From: Micropterus salmoides
Taxonomy: Eukaryota > Chordata > Actinopteri > Centrarchiformes > Centrarchidae
Direction: 5' to 3'
Length of the DNA stretch: 64,000 bases
NCBI RefSeq assembly: GCF_014851395.1
Contig: NW_024041262.1
Coordinates: 631,377 to 695,376, forward strand
The first letter of the stretch is position 1. Each line of letters opens with the position of its first letter. The position numbers and the translations under genes are program-made. Below, one piece after another: positions 46,201-57,720 of this stretch. The notes under the pieces were generated by a model. It made no database searches, was not told where the DNA came from, and saw only the letters and a list, made by a program, of their open reading frames with translations.

Positions 46201-46896
46201 GTGCACTTAATAGGTTGCAGATCTTTGCCATATTCACTAAATTAATATGAAAAAAACGTCAGCGTCTTAAGTAATTTTGCATGTTATCACAATGCATTTT
46301 CTGCTTTTTCTGTGTCACTTTGTGGCATTTAGTCTTTACTGACTTTTTTGTGCAAAGACAGTCATTTTACACCAGAAAATCAATTTGGCTTTATAGCTGA
46401 TAGAACAACGTTTTATGTCATCTGGTAGGCATTCCACTTTTAGTATGGTCACAAATGTAAAAAAAAAAAATCACACTACTTCTGGGGGCAACACAATAAG
46501 GTACATGAAGGTACGTTGTGTATGTTTGTAATTTGTAGGCGACGGATTCGGGTTTAAGGATTTGCGGTTCAAATTATCCTAGGTGAGCTGTTTCTGTGTA
46601 TGTGTTCTGTAGAGAATCAAGATGAACAACTTGTATATCAGGCTTGGAAACCAGCGTTACTTATGGTTTTATGAGTATGTGATGGTGTGTGTGTGTACTG
46701 TATGTATACATGTGTGTCTGTTTTGTGTTAAACAAGAAAATGGTGTGCCAAATTGTTGAATTTTGCAAAAAGACGATTTTCTCATTTGTCTTTAAGATTG
46801 TACTCCAACAATGACACAGAACAGGATGTTAAAGCAAACAAAAACAGCTCAGGTAGAATTAGAAATGATGGAGATGCTGAAATAAATTAATCATAA
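43206..46896. other. No gene seen
   Basis: Mixed unique-looking sequence with a poly-T run (about 44267-44280) and a G-rich tract at 45612-45638 inside a purine-rich stretch to about 45780. The longest frame (45408-45935, minus) is the Leu/Pro/Ser-rich translation of that tract and has no recognisable domain. Confidence 0.5.
45612..45638 (+). repeat. G-run cluster, quadruplex-capable
   Basis: Runs of six, six and seven G separated by single T within 27 bases; long runs can supply the four G-tracts needed for a quadruplex. Function unknown. Confidence 0.75.
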
Positions 46897-46987
46897 TGGT
46901 AAATGGACTGCACTTAAACTGCGGCTTTCTGCTGACCGCTGAAAGCGCTTTGCTCTACTTGTCAGCTGTTCATCAGAAAGGAACTAA

Positions 46988-47035
<48 letters not shown>

Positions 47036-47130
47036 CATGCTACTTGAGCTTCAGTATCTTGCCCAAGGTTGGGGATCGAACCACCAACTAGTGCATGATC
47101 CATTCTATATCCTGAGCCACAGCCACCCCA
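46897..47130 (-). mobile_element. tRNA-derived SINE (family A), copy 3, with internal CA expansion
   Basis: The minus-strand head GGGGTGGCTGTGGCTCAGG and B box GGTTCGATCCCC lead to TTGGGCAAGATACTGAAGC. The tail AAAGCGCTTTCAGCGG ends near GGACTGCACTTAAACTGC (plus strand). A (CA)n tract occupies 46992-47033, exactly where copy 2 reads TTCACACAACC. Confidence 0.88.
46992..47033. repeat. (CA)n microsatellite inside a SINE
   Basis: About 21 uninterrupted CA units, the longest pure tract in this SINE family within the window. Confidence 0.95.
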
Positions 47131-47339
47131 ATGATATTGCAGTTACCGGAACGTTTTCTTGCGTAACAGCACTTCTCCCAAGCTGCCACTACTCTTCACT
47201 GCCCTCTCCATATCAGGTTCTCTGGGCACTATGTGAAGAATATCGGTGCCTTTATGCAGCCAAGTGCATAAAGTTGCTTGTCAATGTCACTTTTCGTGAA
47301 CCGACCAATCACAGCCTGGATGGGGCAGGACATTAAAAA

Positions 47340-47920
47340 AAGGCTGACAGCCATAGGTGTCATTTACACTGAGGACGTTGGAGACATGTCAGAATCAGAA
47401 TAACCCCAAAATTTTTGGCGAGGGGAACGCTTTCTGTGTGTCTGTCAGACTGGGCCAAACTAATACTTTCCATATTTAGGCATATATATTATATATTTAT
47501 ATATATTATAAACAACAGTTTGCAATGTGTTATCACACAAAGACAACATCCTTCTATAAGCGAGGAATCTCTGATGTCTGTTTCTATCTTAGCTGTTAAG
47601 GTCAGTGGAGGTGATGCAGAGAGACAGGTTGATGACCCCAGTCATGTTGATGAGGAGGGAGAGAAAGAAGAGGAGGAGCTGCAGGAGGAGAAGGAGGAGG
47701 TCAATGGAACCAGAAAAAACACTGACATGTACAGGGACAGTGTGCAGGGCTGGGTAGACAATCATATTATTAATATAGATAGAAATACAAAATGGATTAT
47801 TGTTATACATATTTATTACTGATGTTCTTCTCATCCATATGTAGCTGTACAATCAATACAAGCAGAGGGTCCAGCACAGGGGAAGCTGAACCAGGGATAG
47901 ACCTACTCAGAGCTGAAGAT
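47340..47920 (+). mobile_element. Possible hAT-related remnant with a Glu-rich frame
   Basis: GACAGCCATAGGTGTCATTT, ACTGAGGACGTTGGAGACA and CTTTCTGTGTGTCTGTCAGA resemble the 5' region of teleost hAT elements encoding ZMYM1-like transposases. Downstream, TTTCTATCTTAG could be a splice acceptor before a frame encoding VSGGDAERQVDDPSHVDEEG and a Glu-rich run. CATCCATATGTAG could be a second acceptor. No catalytic segment is present. The assignment rests on resemblance only. Confidence 0.4.
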
Positions 47921-48148
47921 GAGGGATTTTATTTTTATGCACACACATACACACTGCTCTATATTATGGGACTGTGTTGTAGTTTTTGATTATATTTAAC
48001 TATTTTAGCACTCTGACTGACTCAGGCTTACTTTACCTGGTCTTGTTCAGTGCAGAGCTGTCTTGCTTATACATACTGAAGAGGGAGGTGTTATCTTAAA
48101 GTTTCTTCTGCATAGGCGGAATCTTCTAATCACTTTCTTACACAAAGT

Positions 48149-48418
48149 CCATCCATCCAAGCTGACATCGGGCAAAAGGTGGGGTACATGTCTCCAGTCC
48201 ATCACAGGGCCACACAACCACTCATGCTCACACCTAAGGACAATTTAGGCTCACCAATCAACCTAGCCTGCAAGTCTTTGGACGGTGGGAGATCACCACC
48301 TGGAGAGAACCAACACAGAACATGCAACATCCACACAGAAAGGCCGGGGCAACCGGGGTTTGAACCCACAATGTTGTTGCTTTGAGGTGCTAACCACTTT
48401 ACCACCGTGCTGCCCTCC
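48149..48418 (-). mobile_element. tRNA-derived SINE (family C) with TSD
   Basis: The minus-strand head GGGCAGCACGGTGGTAAAGT and B-box region GGGTTCAAACCCCGG are followed by TCTGTGTGGATGTTGCATGT, GTCCAAAGACTTGCAGGC and TAGGTTGATTGGTGA. It ends in GATGTCAGCTTGGATGGATG. TACACAAAGT flanks it on both sides (48139-48148 and 48419-48428), extending to 13 bp with one mismatch. Full length and clean borders indicate a well-preserved retroposed copy. Confidence 0.92.
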
Positions 48419-48428
48419 TACACAAAGT

Positions 48429-50143
48429 GACAACAGCTAATACACACGGCAACACATGAATGGACAGTACTGGCACCTATCTTTTCCACTTCTGGCTGCA
48501 CTGACATGATAAATAATAATAATAATAACAAATTTAAAGTGCTGAAACAATTAGCTGATTAATCAATTATTCAAGGAAATTAATTTGGTTACTATTTTGT
48601 AATCGATTCATCTGCAGTTTTTGGCCTGAATAATAAATACTTTCAAAAGAAAATTCATTACTCATTCACTAAAATCATTGTTATTGTCATTGCTGAGTGT
48701 TAGTTGCATGTAACTATGGATCATCACTGCCAAAATCCATTAGTGGGGCACTTCTTACAAATGTAAGTTTGTGGACAAGCATTGTTCACATCCACAGAAC
48801 TTTATTATAGATTCCAGGGAAGAAGGATGGCAATGAGGAGATGAATAAACTGTATGAGACATGCTAATTATTCTAATAACTGTGCTGCTGTAGAGACAAT
48901 AATGCTGTCTTGGTTTGAATATTTCATGCTGTGTGAGCATCATAAAGCTTTTATTAAGTGTTGGAACTTTAAAGGTACTTAAGGGTTCAAGGCGTGAAGT
49001 CATAAGAAATTGTAGTGACCTTTTAAACAAGATGCTTTGACCAAGCGTCACTAGTGAAGATAAATTCCATGAAGATAAATATTTAAGGACTGCTACTTCC
49101 TCTACCTTTTAGACCCCACTCTCTAACGTCCTTATTGTGATTTGAATGCATATGCGTGTGTGTAAATGCACGTGTGTGTGTGTTTGGACAGGATAGTAGC
49201 AGTCGGTCCTGGACAGCCCGGCAGCACCCAGATGCTAGATGAGGTAAATAAAAGCTAGCTGAATAATATATGCTGCGGATGCTGCTGGCTTCCTCCCGCT
49301 GCTGTCTAACCTGCGGATGTGGACTCACAAACAAACACATACATGTGCACACGTTTTGCTACAGTCATGACTCAAGTGCTTGTGCACACATCTTTACCAT
49401 CCACAACTGCATATTTAGTTAATTTTATAGAATTGTTTTTTTCTAAAATTGTGAGTGTTGTATTTCCATAGTACCAAACGCAGTAGCGATCGGTGGACCA
49501 AGCCAGTCCATGTAATTGATTTCGACATGTTGAGATGAAATGGTTAAAGTCAATAGAGGCGGGAAAATGGAATGGACGGGAGGCATCTGTTCATTTCTAA
49601 ACTGCACAGCAGTTACACAGTCACAGACTACCCCACCCCCAATTCATGACCAGATCAACCCATCCAGACTAGAGACTAGTGCAGAATGGAGTTTTAGCTC
49701 AATAGGCAGACAGCTCGAGTCAAGCTCCTACCTGATTTAACCTGTCCTTTTTTTTTGCAAATGGTGCAATAAGGCAGTCTATTAATGTTGTGTGCTCACC
49801 CCGTTCCTCTACCAGTGCAGTCACTGCTTACTAGAAGCATCACCACATCACCACTGCTGCTTTAACCAGTCATACCTCTCCGACCATAAGCGTCAGGCTT
49901 GCTCCAAGCATGTTGCCACTATTAGAACATTGTGTTTCAATGCATTTACTATCTAATTCAAGTCTCATTAAAGTTCTATTGAGGAAAAACCGATTGACAA
50001 TGACAGATCAGTTTTTCCTCAATTTGTTTGAAGTTCTTTTGTAAAGTTAATTTGCTTTTGTTTCATGAGTGAATCAAAAAGTCACATTCAGTGAATCAGG
50101 TGTCATATGACAACCACCCCCCCCCACACCCACCCACACACAC

Positions 50144-50188
<45 letters not shown>

Positions 50189-52589
50189 TACACACGCACA
50201 CTCACACTTACAGGTCAGGGATAGCCGCATTAAGTCATGTGTGAGTCTGTAGCATAGCTGACAGTGTCTGCATATTCAGCAGAGCCTGTCCGATTTGTTT
50301 CTCACTAATGGAGGGAAAATGTGAGAGAGCAGGGGAAAGAAGAGGAAAGATAACAGTCAAACAGGTGGGAAAAAGTATTGCCAGGTTTGTTGTTGTAATA
50401 CTCATTTAGACCACAAGAGGCTAAAGTGCACTACTACCCCATGTTCTAAACAGGACTAAAAGCATTGAGGCTTTCTTCCAGGTGAATTTTAATTTCTTTG
50501 TGTACTCTAGAGACAAGATACATACAGTATTGAGTGTGTTAGCAAGTTATGTAACATTACTGTCTTCTCTTTCTTATGGCTAGAAATGTATTTTAATCGC
50601 GGCGTCCAGCTAACCTTTTTCACCTGGCAAAACTAAGGAATATTATCCTGCAAAAGCAGTTTTTCAGTTCTTAAGTCATACACACAGGAGAGAAAACTAT
50701 TTAGCCCAGACTCAGAAAATGGATCGACAGAATTATTTTCTTTTCTCACTTGCCTCCCAGGGCTTCTGTACAATAAGGCATGTGCAATGTGTGTGATGTG
50801 TGTGACAGTTCCCATCACTCAGCCACCATTTAGACAACTGGAAAAGGTGCCATAAATCAGTTTTGACAATTTTGACACAATGTAGGAATGCACACTCTCA
50901 CACACACTCAAATAGTAGTTTATTATCAGGAAAGAATAGGAGACAGAGATATGGAGAAGTTTATTCAAAGAGAGGATGTCAGAGGAAAAGAAGAGATGTC
51001 TGAAATAAGACAGGTGTAAAAATGGAGAGACATGGGTAAAGTAGAGGATGACAAGAAAAACTCTTCTGATTCATTTTTATTCCTTCAAGCACTGTATTCC
51101 TCTCTCACTCACTCTTTAACCCAGCCCTTCAATCATTCATCCACCCAAGCTCAATATAATCCCTTCACATAATCTACTTCCTGTGAAGACAAAAAACTAA
51201 TCCTTGACTGCCTCATTCATCTCTCAGCCACCTCTAACTTTGAATAGAATTGGGGGTTTTGGGGTGGAAGGTCATGAATGGAGCCAGGTTCGTCCATGAA
51301 TAGAGATCAAATCAACATTAGGAGCACCTTGGGGACCCATTGGATTGAGGTGCACTTTCTTTGCACAGTGGTGATAGGGTGGGGTTGGGTTGGGGTGGGG
51401 ATTGACAACACGGCAGCATACTCCAATAGAAGTGCCGGTAGGATGGTGGGGGGAGGGGAGTTGATCAAAGGCCAGCTGTGTTGAGTTTAAGGTTTGCATG
51501 TTGTACAGGCTTTTCCATCCTAAAATATTGGACACAGAAAAAGTTCTTGTCATATCCGAAAGTCTTTGCTGTGTGCAATATAAAAATTAACAAACAAATG
51601 TGGTGTAACATTAAAATCCACTGAGCCTTGTCACTGGGGATTGTTGTGTGAAAGTAGTGGAGTGGTTATAACTCACACCATGCCCTTTTACATTGATACA
51701 TTTAATAGTAAATTAATGAATATTATAATAATGAGGGGATTCATATGGAGATGTGTAGCACATGATATGAGTGAGAATCTAACTAAGAGACAACGCATAT
51801 ACATACATGGCAAGAGAAAGAGATCAGAAGATTTCCAGTAGTTGAAAGAGAATATCTCTCTGTGCTGTAATTCACATATATAATTAATCTCGCACAACAT
51901 GGCAAAAGGGAGCGAGCCAGAGCACACTTCAGAGGAGAGATGTCACATTCCTCACATCACTGCGAGCAGCCACAAGGTGGAGAACAGAAGAAGGAGGCTG
52001 CAGTACCGGGAAAAATGACACAGTACAAATGGTAAAGGAGGAATAAAAAATAGCCAGGAGTACGGAGAGATGTGAGGAGGCACTGAGAGGTGACAGGATT
52101 GGGGTGGGAATCAGAAGATGGATTTTAGTAACAGAATGTCTGAACACAAAAGGATGACAGGCCAAAAAGGGATAGAGCAACAGAAAACAGGGACATAATT
52201 TCAAATGTAGAACACCTGAAAGTGCAGTGTCAGTCTTCTTTCAAGGACCTGTGATGTAAATGAGTGTGATCAGAACCAGCTGTAGAGAACAACCTCAAAA
52301 GACGTTCAACGACACAGATGCTGACATCTGGTAGCCAACAGTTAGTTTAAAAGCAGCATAGCAAGCATAACGAAACATACCATAGATCTCCACTGCTTCT
52401 CAAATTCAGCTGTTCATGCTCTTGGGGTCTTAGAGATCACAAAGGTAAATTAAAGCTGCAAGCAGCACAGGCCCTCGCCTCCACACTGCATGAAAAGTGG
52501 GTGAAAATACTGTGAGCTATACAAATACAAATCAGGTTAGCCACCACTAGTCAGAGGTGACACCTTTTTCTCTTGATGTGGCAGTTAGC
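48429..52589. other. No gene seen
   Basis: Over 4 kb without a supported exon. It holds a CA-rich compound tract (50117-50181) and a 13-bp hairpin (49978-50023). At about 52453 is GCTGCAAGCAGCACAGGCCC, a phrase seen in a widespread fish repeat, probably marking the upstream edge of the LINE-rich area that follows. Confidence 0.5.
50117..50181. repeat. C-run and (CA)n/(CCCA)n compound tract
   Basis: A C-run is followed by CCCA and CA units and then about 13 pure CA units. Confidence 0.93.
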
Positions 52590-53150
52590 TTCAGAAAAAC
52601 AGAAATGAGCAAGAGCATTACTAAACAGAGAATGGAGGAAAGGTGGCAAAAGGAATGGGAGGAAGCGAGGAAAGGACGGTTGTTTTTACGAAGTGCAGAG
52701 GAAAGTTGGAGAAATGAGATGGATGGGGATGGATGGAACAGGATAGACCAAACAATCATATCAAGGCTTAGATTTGGACACACTGGACAAAACAGCACAT
52801 AATTTAAAATAGGCATAACATAACTCAGGCAGTTGTGACTACTGTGGGCGAGAAGAAACAGTAGAGCATGTTATGTTACACTGCATGAGGAAGAGAGAAG
52901 GCAGCTGGTTCAAAACCTCAGAATGTAAAAGTTCACTTTGATTTCATAGATATTCTGCGATTCTTAGTATCTTAAACTAACCAATAAGATTGAGAGGATA
53001 TGAGTTTATTTTATTAGATTATTTATTTAGTTTGTTTAAATAATATAAGGACTAATAATTCACTCCATACCAGTTGGTGGTGAGAATGCAGCAATTCGTT
53101 GTTTGCCAATCTGCAATAATATTCATAGTGAAGAAGAAGAAGAAGATGAT
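52590..53150 (+). mobile_element. LINE 3' end with Cys/His knuckle (I-like)
   Basis: The plus strand encodes ITKQRMEERWQKEWEEARKG, TIISRLRFGHTGQNST and a stop at 52801. In another frame it continues CDYCGREETVEHVMLHC near 52840-52885. A tail with CCAGTTGGTGGTGAGAATGC follows and ends in a GAA-type repeat (about 53132-53150). This order is the C-terminal end of fish LINE proteins. The C-x2-C-x8-H-x4-C knuckle is complete but off-frame. All upstream domains are missing. Confidence 0.82.
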
Positions 53151-54130
53151 GATCATGTGATTTCCAGACTAAAAAAGTAAGAAGAGTTGCAAGCTCTTGA
53201 ACATATAAACGCTCCTTTTGTATTACAATACATATAGTCCAAAAATAATTAAACTTGTTATACAGTGTGTTATTTCACTAGTGATGTTCTGCTGTTTCTG
53301 CTTATTTAGTTTCAAACAATGATTACTCGTCTTAATGGGAACCTGTCCAACTATACATTTTAAACATTTCAGCTGATTCATGCCACACTGAGGGCAACTA
53401 AACAACAGGGTCAGCGTGAGTGGTGATCATAGGATACAGTACATACAGAGTCACATCACAATGGTAAATGCTTACAATTTAAATTAGCTCTGTGGAACAG
53501 TTGTATACAGGTACAGCCTATGAATTTCACCAAAACATGAAAACCTTTTTGGGGGGGATTTTAACCTCCTGCCTGTGTGTTTTTTGAGTTGTTGTGTGGG
53601 GGTTGGTGCATGTGGTCAGAATAATGACGTGGGTACGTGCATGCATGCTCTCATTAATTCATGTTCTTGATTAGTTAGGGCTGATAACATGAATACAACA
53701 TATGTATATCACAGTAACTTTACAGGCTTATTAATTATACTTTATTACATATAGTGACAGTTCTTAGCATTGCAGGTTGGCTGACTCTGCTCTGAATCTG
53801 TATGAGCTTTAGGCACTGCGCAAAGGAGTCAAGACATGTCAAGTTTTGGATGTCAATACTGGACAATGCAAAGTTTAGTGACAACAGCATTGTTGTTCGC
53901 CTTTTGTTCAAAAATAAAGCAGAAATAAAAGATAACTTTTTTGTAAATGACATTGAATTTAGAGAGAGAGAGATCTGAGAGATCTGCTCAGTTCATGTGC
54001 AGCAGCAGATGCAGTATGATGAGGTGTGGTCTCAACAGATATACTTGCTACGCTTGGTGCAGGTGGTGACAATATTTGTTCCAGTGCAGAAGTAGTACAG
54101 GTCTTTATACTGGCTTCCTGTCTGTCACAG
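53151..54130. other. No gene seen
   Basis: Unique-looking AT-rich sequence between two LINE fragments. A near-palindromic AGATCTGAGAGATCT occurs near 53970. No exon supported. Confidence 0.5.
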
Positions 54131-54470
54131 AACTGATTTAAAATACAAATGTTGGTTTATGAAGCACAAAATACATTTCTGATCTTCTGCTACACTATGA
54201 ATCATCCAAATCTGTCATGTGGTCTGGGAAAGGTCTGCTTTCTGTGTCCAGTGTAAAAACTAAACCTGGAGAAGCAGCGTTCAGTTTTTATGCTCCATAT
54301 ATCTGGAACTAACTCCCAGAAACCTACAGCTCTGCTGAAACTCTCAGTTCTTTTAAATTAAGGCTGAAGACTTTTCAGTTTGCCGCTGCCTTTTATTAAA
54401 TCAAACCTGAGGCTTTTGACTGATATCTTATATTGCACTGCAAGTTTTACTCTCCTGTTTTATCTTGTTT
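54131..54470 (+). mobile_element. L2-like LINE 3' end
   Basis: The plus strand in broken frames gives VYEAQNTFLIFC, then SFYAPYIWN, a stop, LPETYSSAETLSSFKLRLKT, corresponding to the last part of L2/Maui-type ORF2. A stop follows after AAAFY, then a T-rich 3' end. Only about 100 codons survive. Confidence 0.8.
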
Positions 54471-54683
54471 TGATTTTCTATTAAACTAAACCACATTGAA
54501 TTTCCATGCTGTTGAAATCGAAATGTCGGCATGCGCAGAAGAATAACACTGTCACACGCAGCACGCTGTTGCAGACTACAGCAGTACAGGGAGCAACAGA
54601 GGTTAGCTCCAGTTAGACTCCTTTTTTTCATTGTTACATTTCTCCCGAATTATGACAACTTTCTGTTCTTTTCTTCAACTCAC

Positions 54684-54740
54684 TCCCTCCCTCCCTCCCT
54701 CCCTCTCTCTCTCCCTCTCTCTCTCCCTCTCTCTCTCCCC
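54684..54740. repeat. (CTCC)n/(CT)n tract
   Basis: Five CTCC-type units followed by alternating CTCT and CCCT units; it explains the Leu/Pro/Ser frame across it. Confidence 0.9.
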
Positions 54741-55839
54741 ACTGTGTCCGCTCGGACAAGTAACGTTAGCATGCACATAACTCAAAAGAGAGCCCCGGTC
54801 CGGTGGATTTTAGTTATAAGAAAGGGAAGTTGTGAGCAGATGATAGCGAGGTAGGGAAGGAAGAGAGCCACATGTTTAATTATGGCTTTTTGTGGAGCTT
54901 TTTCAGCGCGGCTCCATCTACAGAGTGTCCAGATTGAGGTTGCATTTAAAAAGATCTGATCTGTATCGGATTTGGCTGGCCTGTTCACACTATCATAAAA
55001 AAATCAGATCTGAGTCACATATGGGTAAAAAAATCGGATTTGGGACACATTGGCCTGCAGTCTGAACGTAGTGTAAGTGTAGGCCATGTTCCTGTAAGCT
55101 GTAGAAATTATAATTTATTGTATTAATGATTTAACTATTACTGAATTAACTAATCATGTGTTACATTCCAGTCAATCAAGTGTGGACCATGAAAATTGAA
55201 TGGAACTGATGAGTGACAATGTGGAGTCGAGTTACCACAGTTACTTTTCCAAAACATCAAACCAGTTACAACTCCTATTAAATTCGGAATGTTGCAATGA
55301 CACCAGAAAAGCTTTAAAATTTAATATGGCAACAGCCTTTAGATTGCACTGCCCAAATTTTATGTCAATCAGATTAATTCTGAGGAGTTTGTTAAGGAGG
55401 TAAGTGTGGAGCGTGTAAATGGCAAAAAATGTCACATTTTATTCAAAATGGCTGACTTTCGGTTGGATTTAGAGTATGGCTCCAACAGGCTTTTGATACA
55501 TCTACCAGATCTCTCTGATCAAGGTGAACAGTATGGCAGTAATCAATTTCCGCACACCAAGTCCTTAAGCACACCTTTTCCGTTCACCTCCCTTTGACTC
55601 GGCTTTCTCATCCCTCCCACCCAAATCCCTTTCTTTTTCTCTCTTTCTCCCTCTGCTCTCTTCTCTTTCTTTGTCTGCATACAGGAACCGGGGGTTTCCG
55701 CACGTCCTAAGAGATGGCTCCCCCACCCAGAGTCTCGACTCCACCGGTTCCCGCACACCTTCTCGCCAGCAGACACCGGTCTGCTCTTCACTCAAGCATC
55801 CATTGGCGCGGATCCGACTCCTCCCCTGCATCCCTCACC
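54741..55839. other. No gene seen; left part may be a repeat split by the hAT element
   Basis: CT-rich patch at about 55600-55680. The GC-richer stretch 55690-55839 (CGACTCCACCGGTTCC, GGCGCGGATCCGACTCC) continues after the hAT insertion as 56577-56720, which ends near an AATAAA at 56708. It might be an old LTR or gene-derived piece; I could not tell. Confidence 0.4.
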
Positions 55840-56568
55840 TAGTGATGTGCAGATCGATCCTAAAGTATCGATATTTCTGATACCAACGTTTCCTGCTCTA
55901 GGATCGATACTCATATAAAAGGATCAATATCTAAACTCAGTCATTTGGAGTGAGTGTGTGTTTTAAGTATCTTACTGTCACCAGGATGGTCTAATTATAG
56001 GCTACTCGGTTGATAGGAACTACTTTTCCTTCCGCCTGTCAAAGTCATGCTTGCACTACGGCTCTTTGACAGAGCTTCTTTGAAGTGAGCAGCTGCAGCC
56101 GTTTACATTTCTCGCGATTGAATACTGACTCTGGCTGACTGTAAAAACAGTCAGGTCTGGCTGTATTTTAGCTGTGAAGGTAACAATGACGCTGTGTGTG
56201 ATGTGTGCGCAAAGACAGTGAAATACTTTGGCAACACCCCAAACTTTGCTAAACATCTGAGATTAAGTCAAAATAACATGATGATGTTATGAAGCAGGAG
56301 TTCTGAGCAGGATATTTTCATTATAATTAAAGAATATGAGTTATAGGATATTAAGTTTGATGTCTTGTCATTATGCAGCTATTATTTTGAATTGGTAAGG
56401 CTACAGCCTACTCCTTATTTCTCTCATAAATACAGAAACGGGAGAGGGAGGTCACATTAAACTAGAAATAAAATAAGTAAAAAGTATTGGTATTGGTATC
56501 GGCAATACCAGCCTGGGTATTACTTGGTATTGGATCGGATAGGAATTAAGTGGTATCGCACATCACTA
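55840..56568 (+). mobile_element. hAT transposon remnant with BED finger and perfect 8-bp TSD
   Basis: The ends TAGTGATGTGC and GCACATCACTA form an 11-bp perfect terminal inverted repeat, with GATCGAT-type words inside both ends. CCCTCACC flanks it exactly at 55832-55839 and 56569-56576. At 729 bp it is a deletion derivative of a roughly 3-kb hAT, keeping the segment that encodes a BED finger. Confidence 0.95.
56155..56292 (+). pseudogene. BED zinc finger of a hAT transposase
   Basis: An open run reads VWLYFSCEGNNDAVCDVC then AKTVKYFGNTPNFAKHLR. The aromatic WxYF, the CxxC pair and the NTxNFxKHL helix define a BED finger. The last zinc ligand expected after KHLR is not visible (LSQNN follows), and a stop comes at 56290-56292. 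The DDE and dimerisation regions are deleted. In full transposases this domain binds the element's ends. Confidence 0.85.
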
Positions 56569-56576
56569 CCCTCACC

Positions 56577-57094
56577 TGTCTTCCCCATCAACCCTTCATC
56601 CATCATCCCTCGACCCTCTCCCCCAGCTCTACATCCCTCAGCCCATCCTCTGGGCACTCGAGCCGTTCATTTTGTATAATCTATATACAATCGGCTCCAT
56701 TACAAGCAATAAACCATTTTAAATCTTCTACGTTCGTAGGCGTGGTCTTTTGTTTGTGAACTAAGTATTTTTAGTTTATACAGTGCTATGCCACTGCAGT
56801 AAATAAACTGTCGTGTCTTCATTTATTGTATTTGCTGGATTTAATATGGATTTACTGTAATACACGCAGTAAGTAGTTTATTAGTTCCACCTAGCTCAAG
56901 TTACTACAGTCGAATCCAACAGCCCTGCAATAAATCCTCACCTCCTGAAAGTTCTAATGTTCAGTTTTTGTTCAAACTGTTTTAGAGTAATTCAATGTTG
57001 TGCTTATTTTGGAGGCTGTGGTTTGTGGCGTCTGTTGTATTGCATTATTCTAAAAGCTCTTTCTTACAGTGGCCAAGAGAGCTCTCATTCCCAG
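56577..57094. other. No gene seen
   Basis: Continuation of the sequence interrupted by the hAT element, with AATAAA at 56708, then unique-looking DNA. Confidence 0.45.
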
Positions 57095-57720
57095 GTCGTC
57101 AAAGGCATGGGCACCGTATAGGGGGGAAAAGTTAGGACAATTCCAAGGGCCCCTGACTGACAGGGCCCCCCCCCCCAAAAAACAATTAACTAATATCAAA
57201 TTATATTATATTATACATTAGATAAACCATCATCATTGAGTATAAATAAATTTCAAATATAATAAAATGAATGATCTCTTTATTTTTACCTGTTTTTGGC
57301 AGTAAAAGTTAAAAATCCCCATTGACCAAAAAGTAAACCTCCATATTGACCGACCACCCCCCTGTATCTGCATGCAATGGTTTGGTCCTGCCTTAGCGCA
57401 CTCATCAGTGACGTGTTTAGATGCAGTCAGTAGATTCAACAGAAATACAGTGAACACAATGTTGCCTAGTAAACCAAAATCTGGTTTTCAAAAAAGGAAA
57501 GAGAGGAAAGACAAAGGAAAGTACAAATCACCAGCAGTAAATATTGTGCTTGAACTAGTATTAAACTACAAGAAGCCAGACACTTGCAAGCCTTTAATTA
57601 GAGTTATGTAAAGCTTTTGATGGGACAGTTAAGTCCTAGAGAAGTGGTGACAACAGCTGCGCAGAGGGGGTCCAATTTGATTTTTTTGTCATGGGGCCCA
57701 AAATTCCTGGCGGCCCCCCT
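57095..57720 (+). mobile_element. Possible hAT (ZMYM1-like) remnant
   Basis: GGGCACCGTATAGGGGGG and a C-run (about 57166-57176) occur near the left, with GTCATGGGGCCC, CCTGGCGGCCCCCC near the right. Between them is MLPSKPKSGFQKRKERKDK (57460-57515), which resembles the start of ZMYM1-like hAT transposases. No paired termini could be aligned convincingly and no catalytic part remains. Confidence 0.45.
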
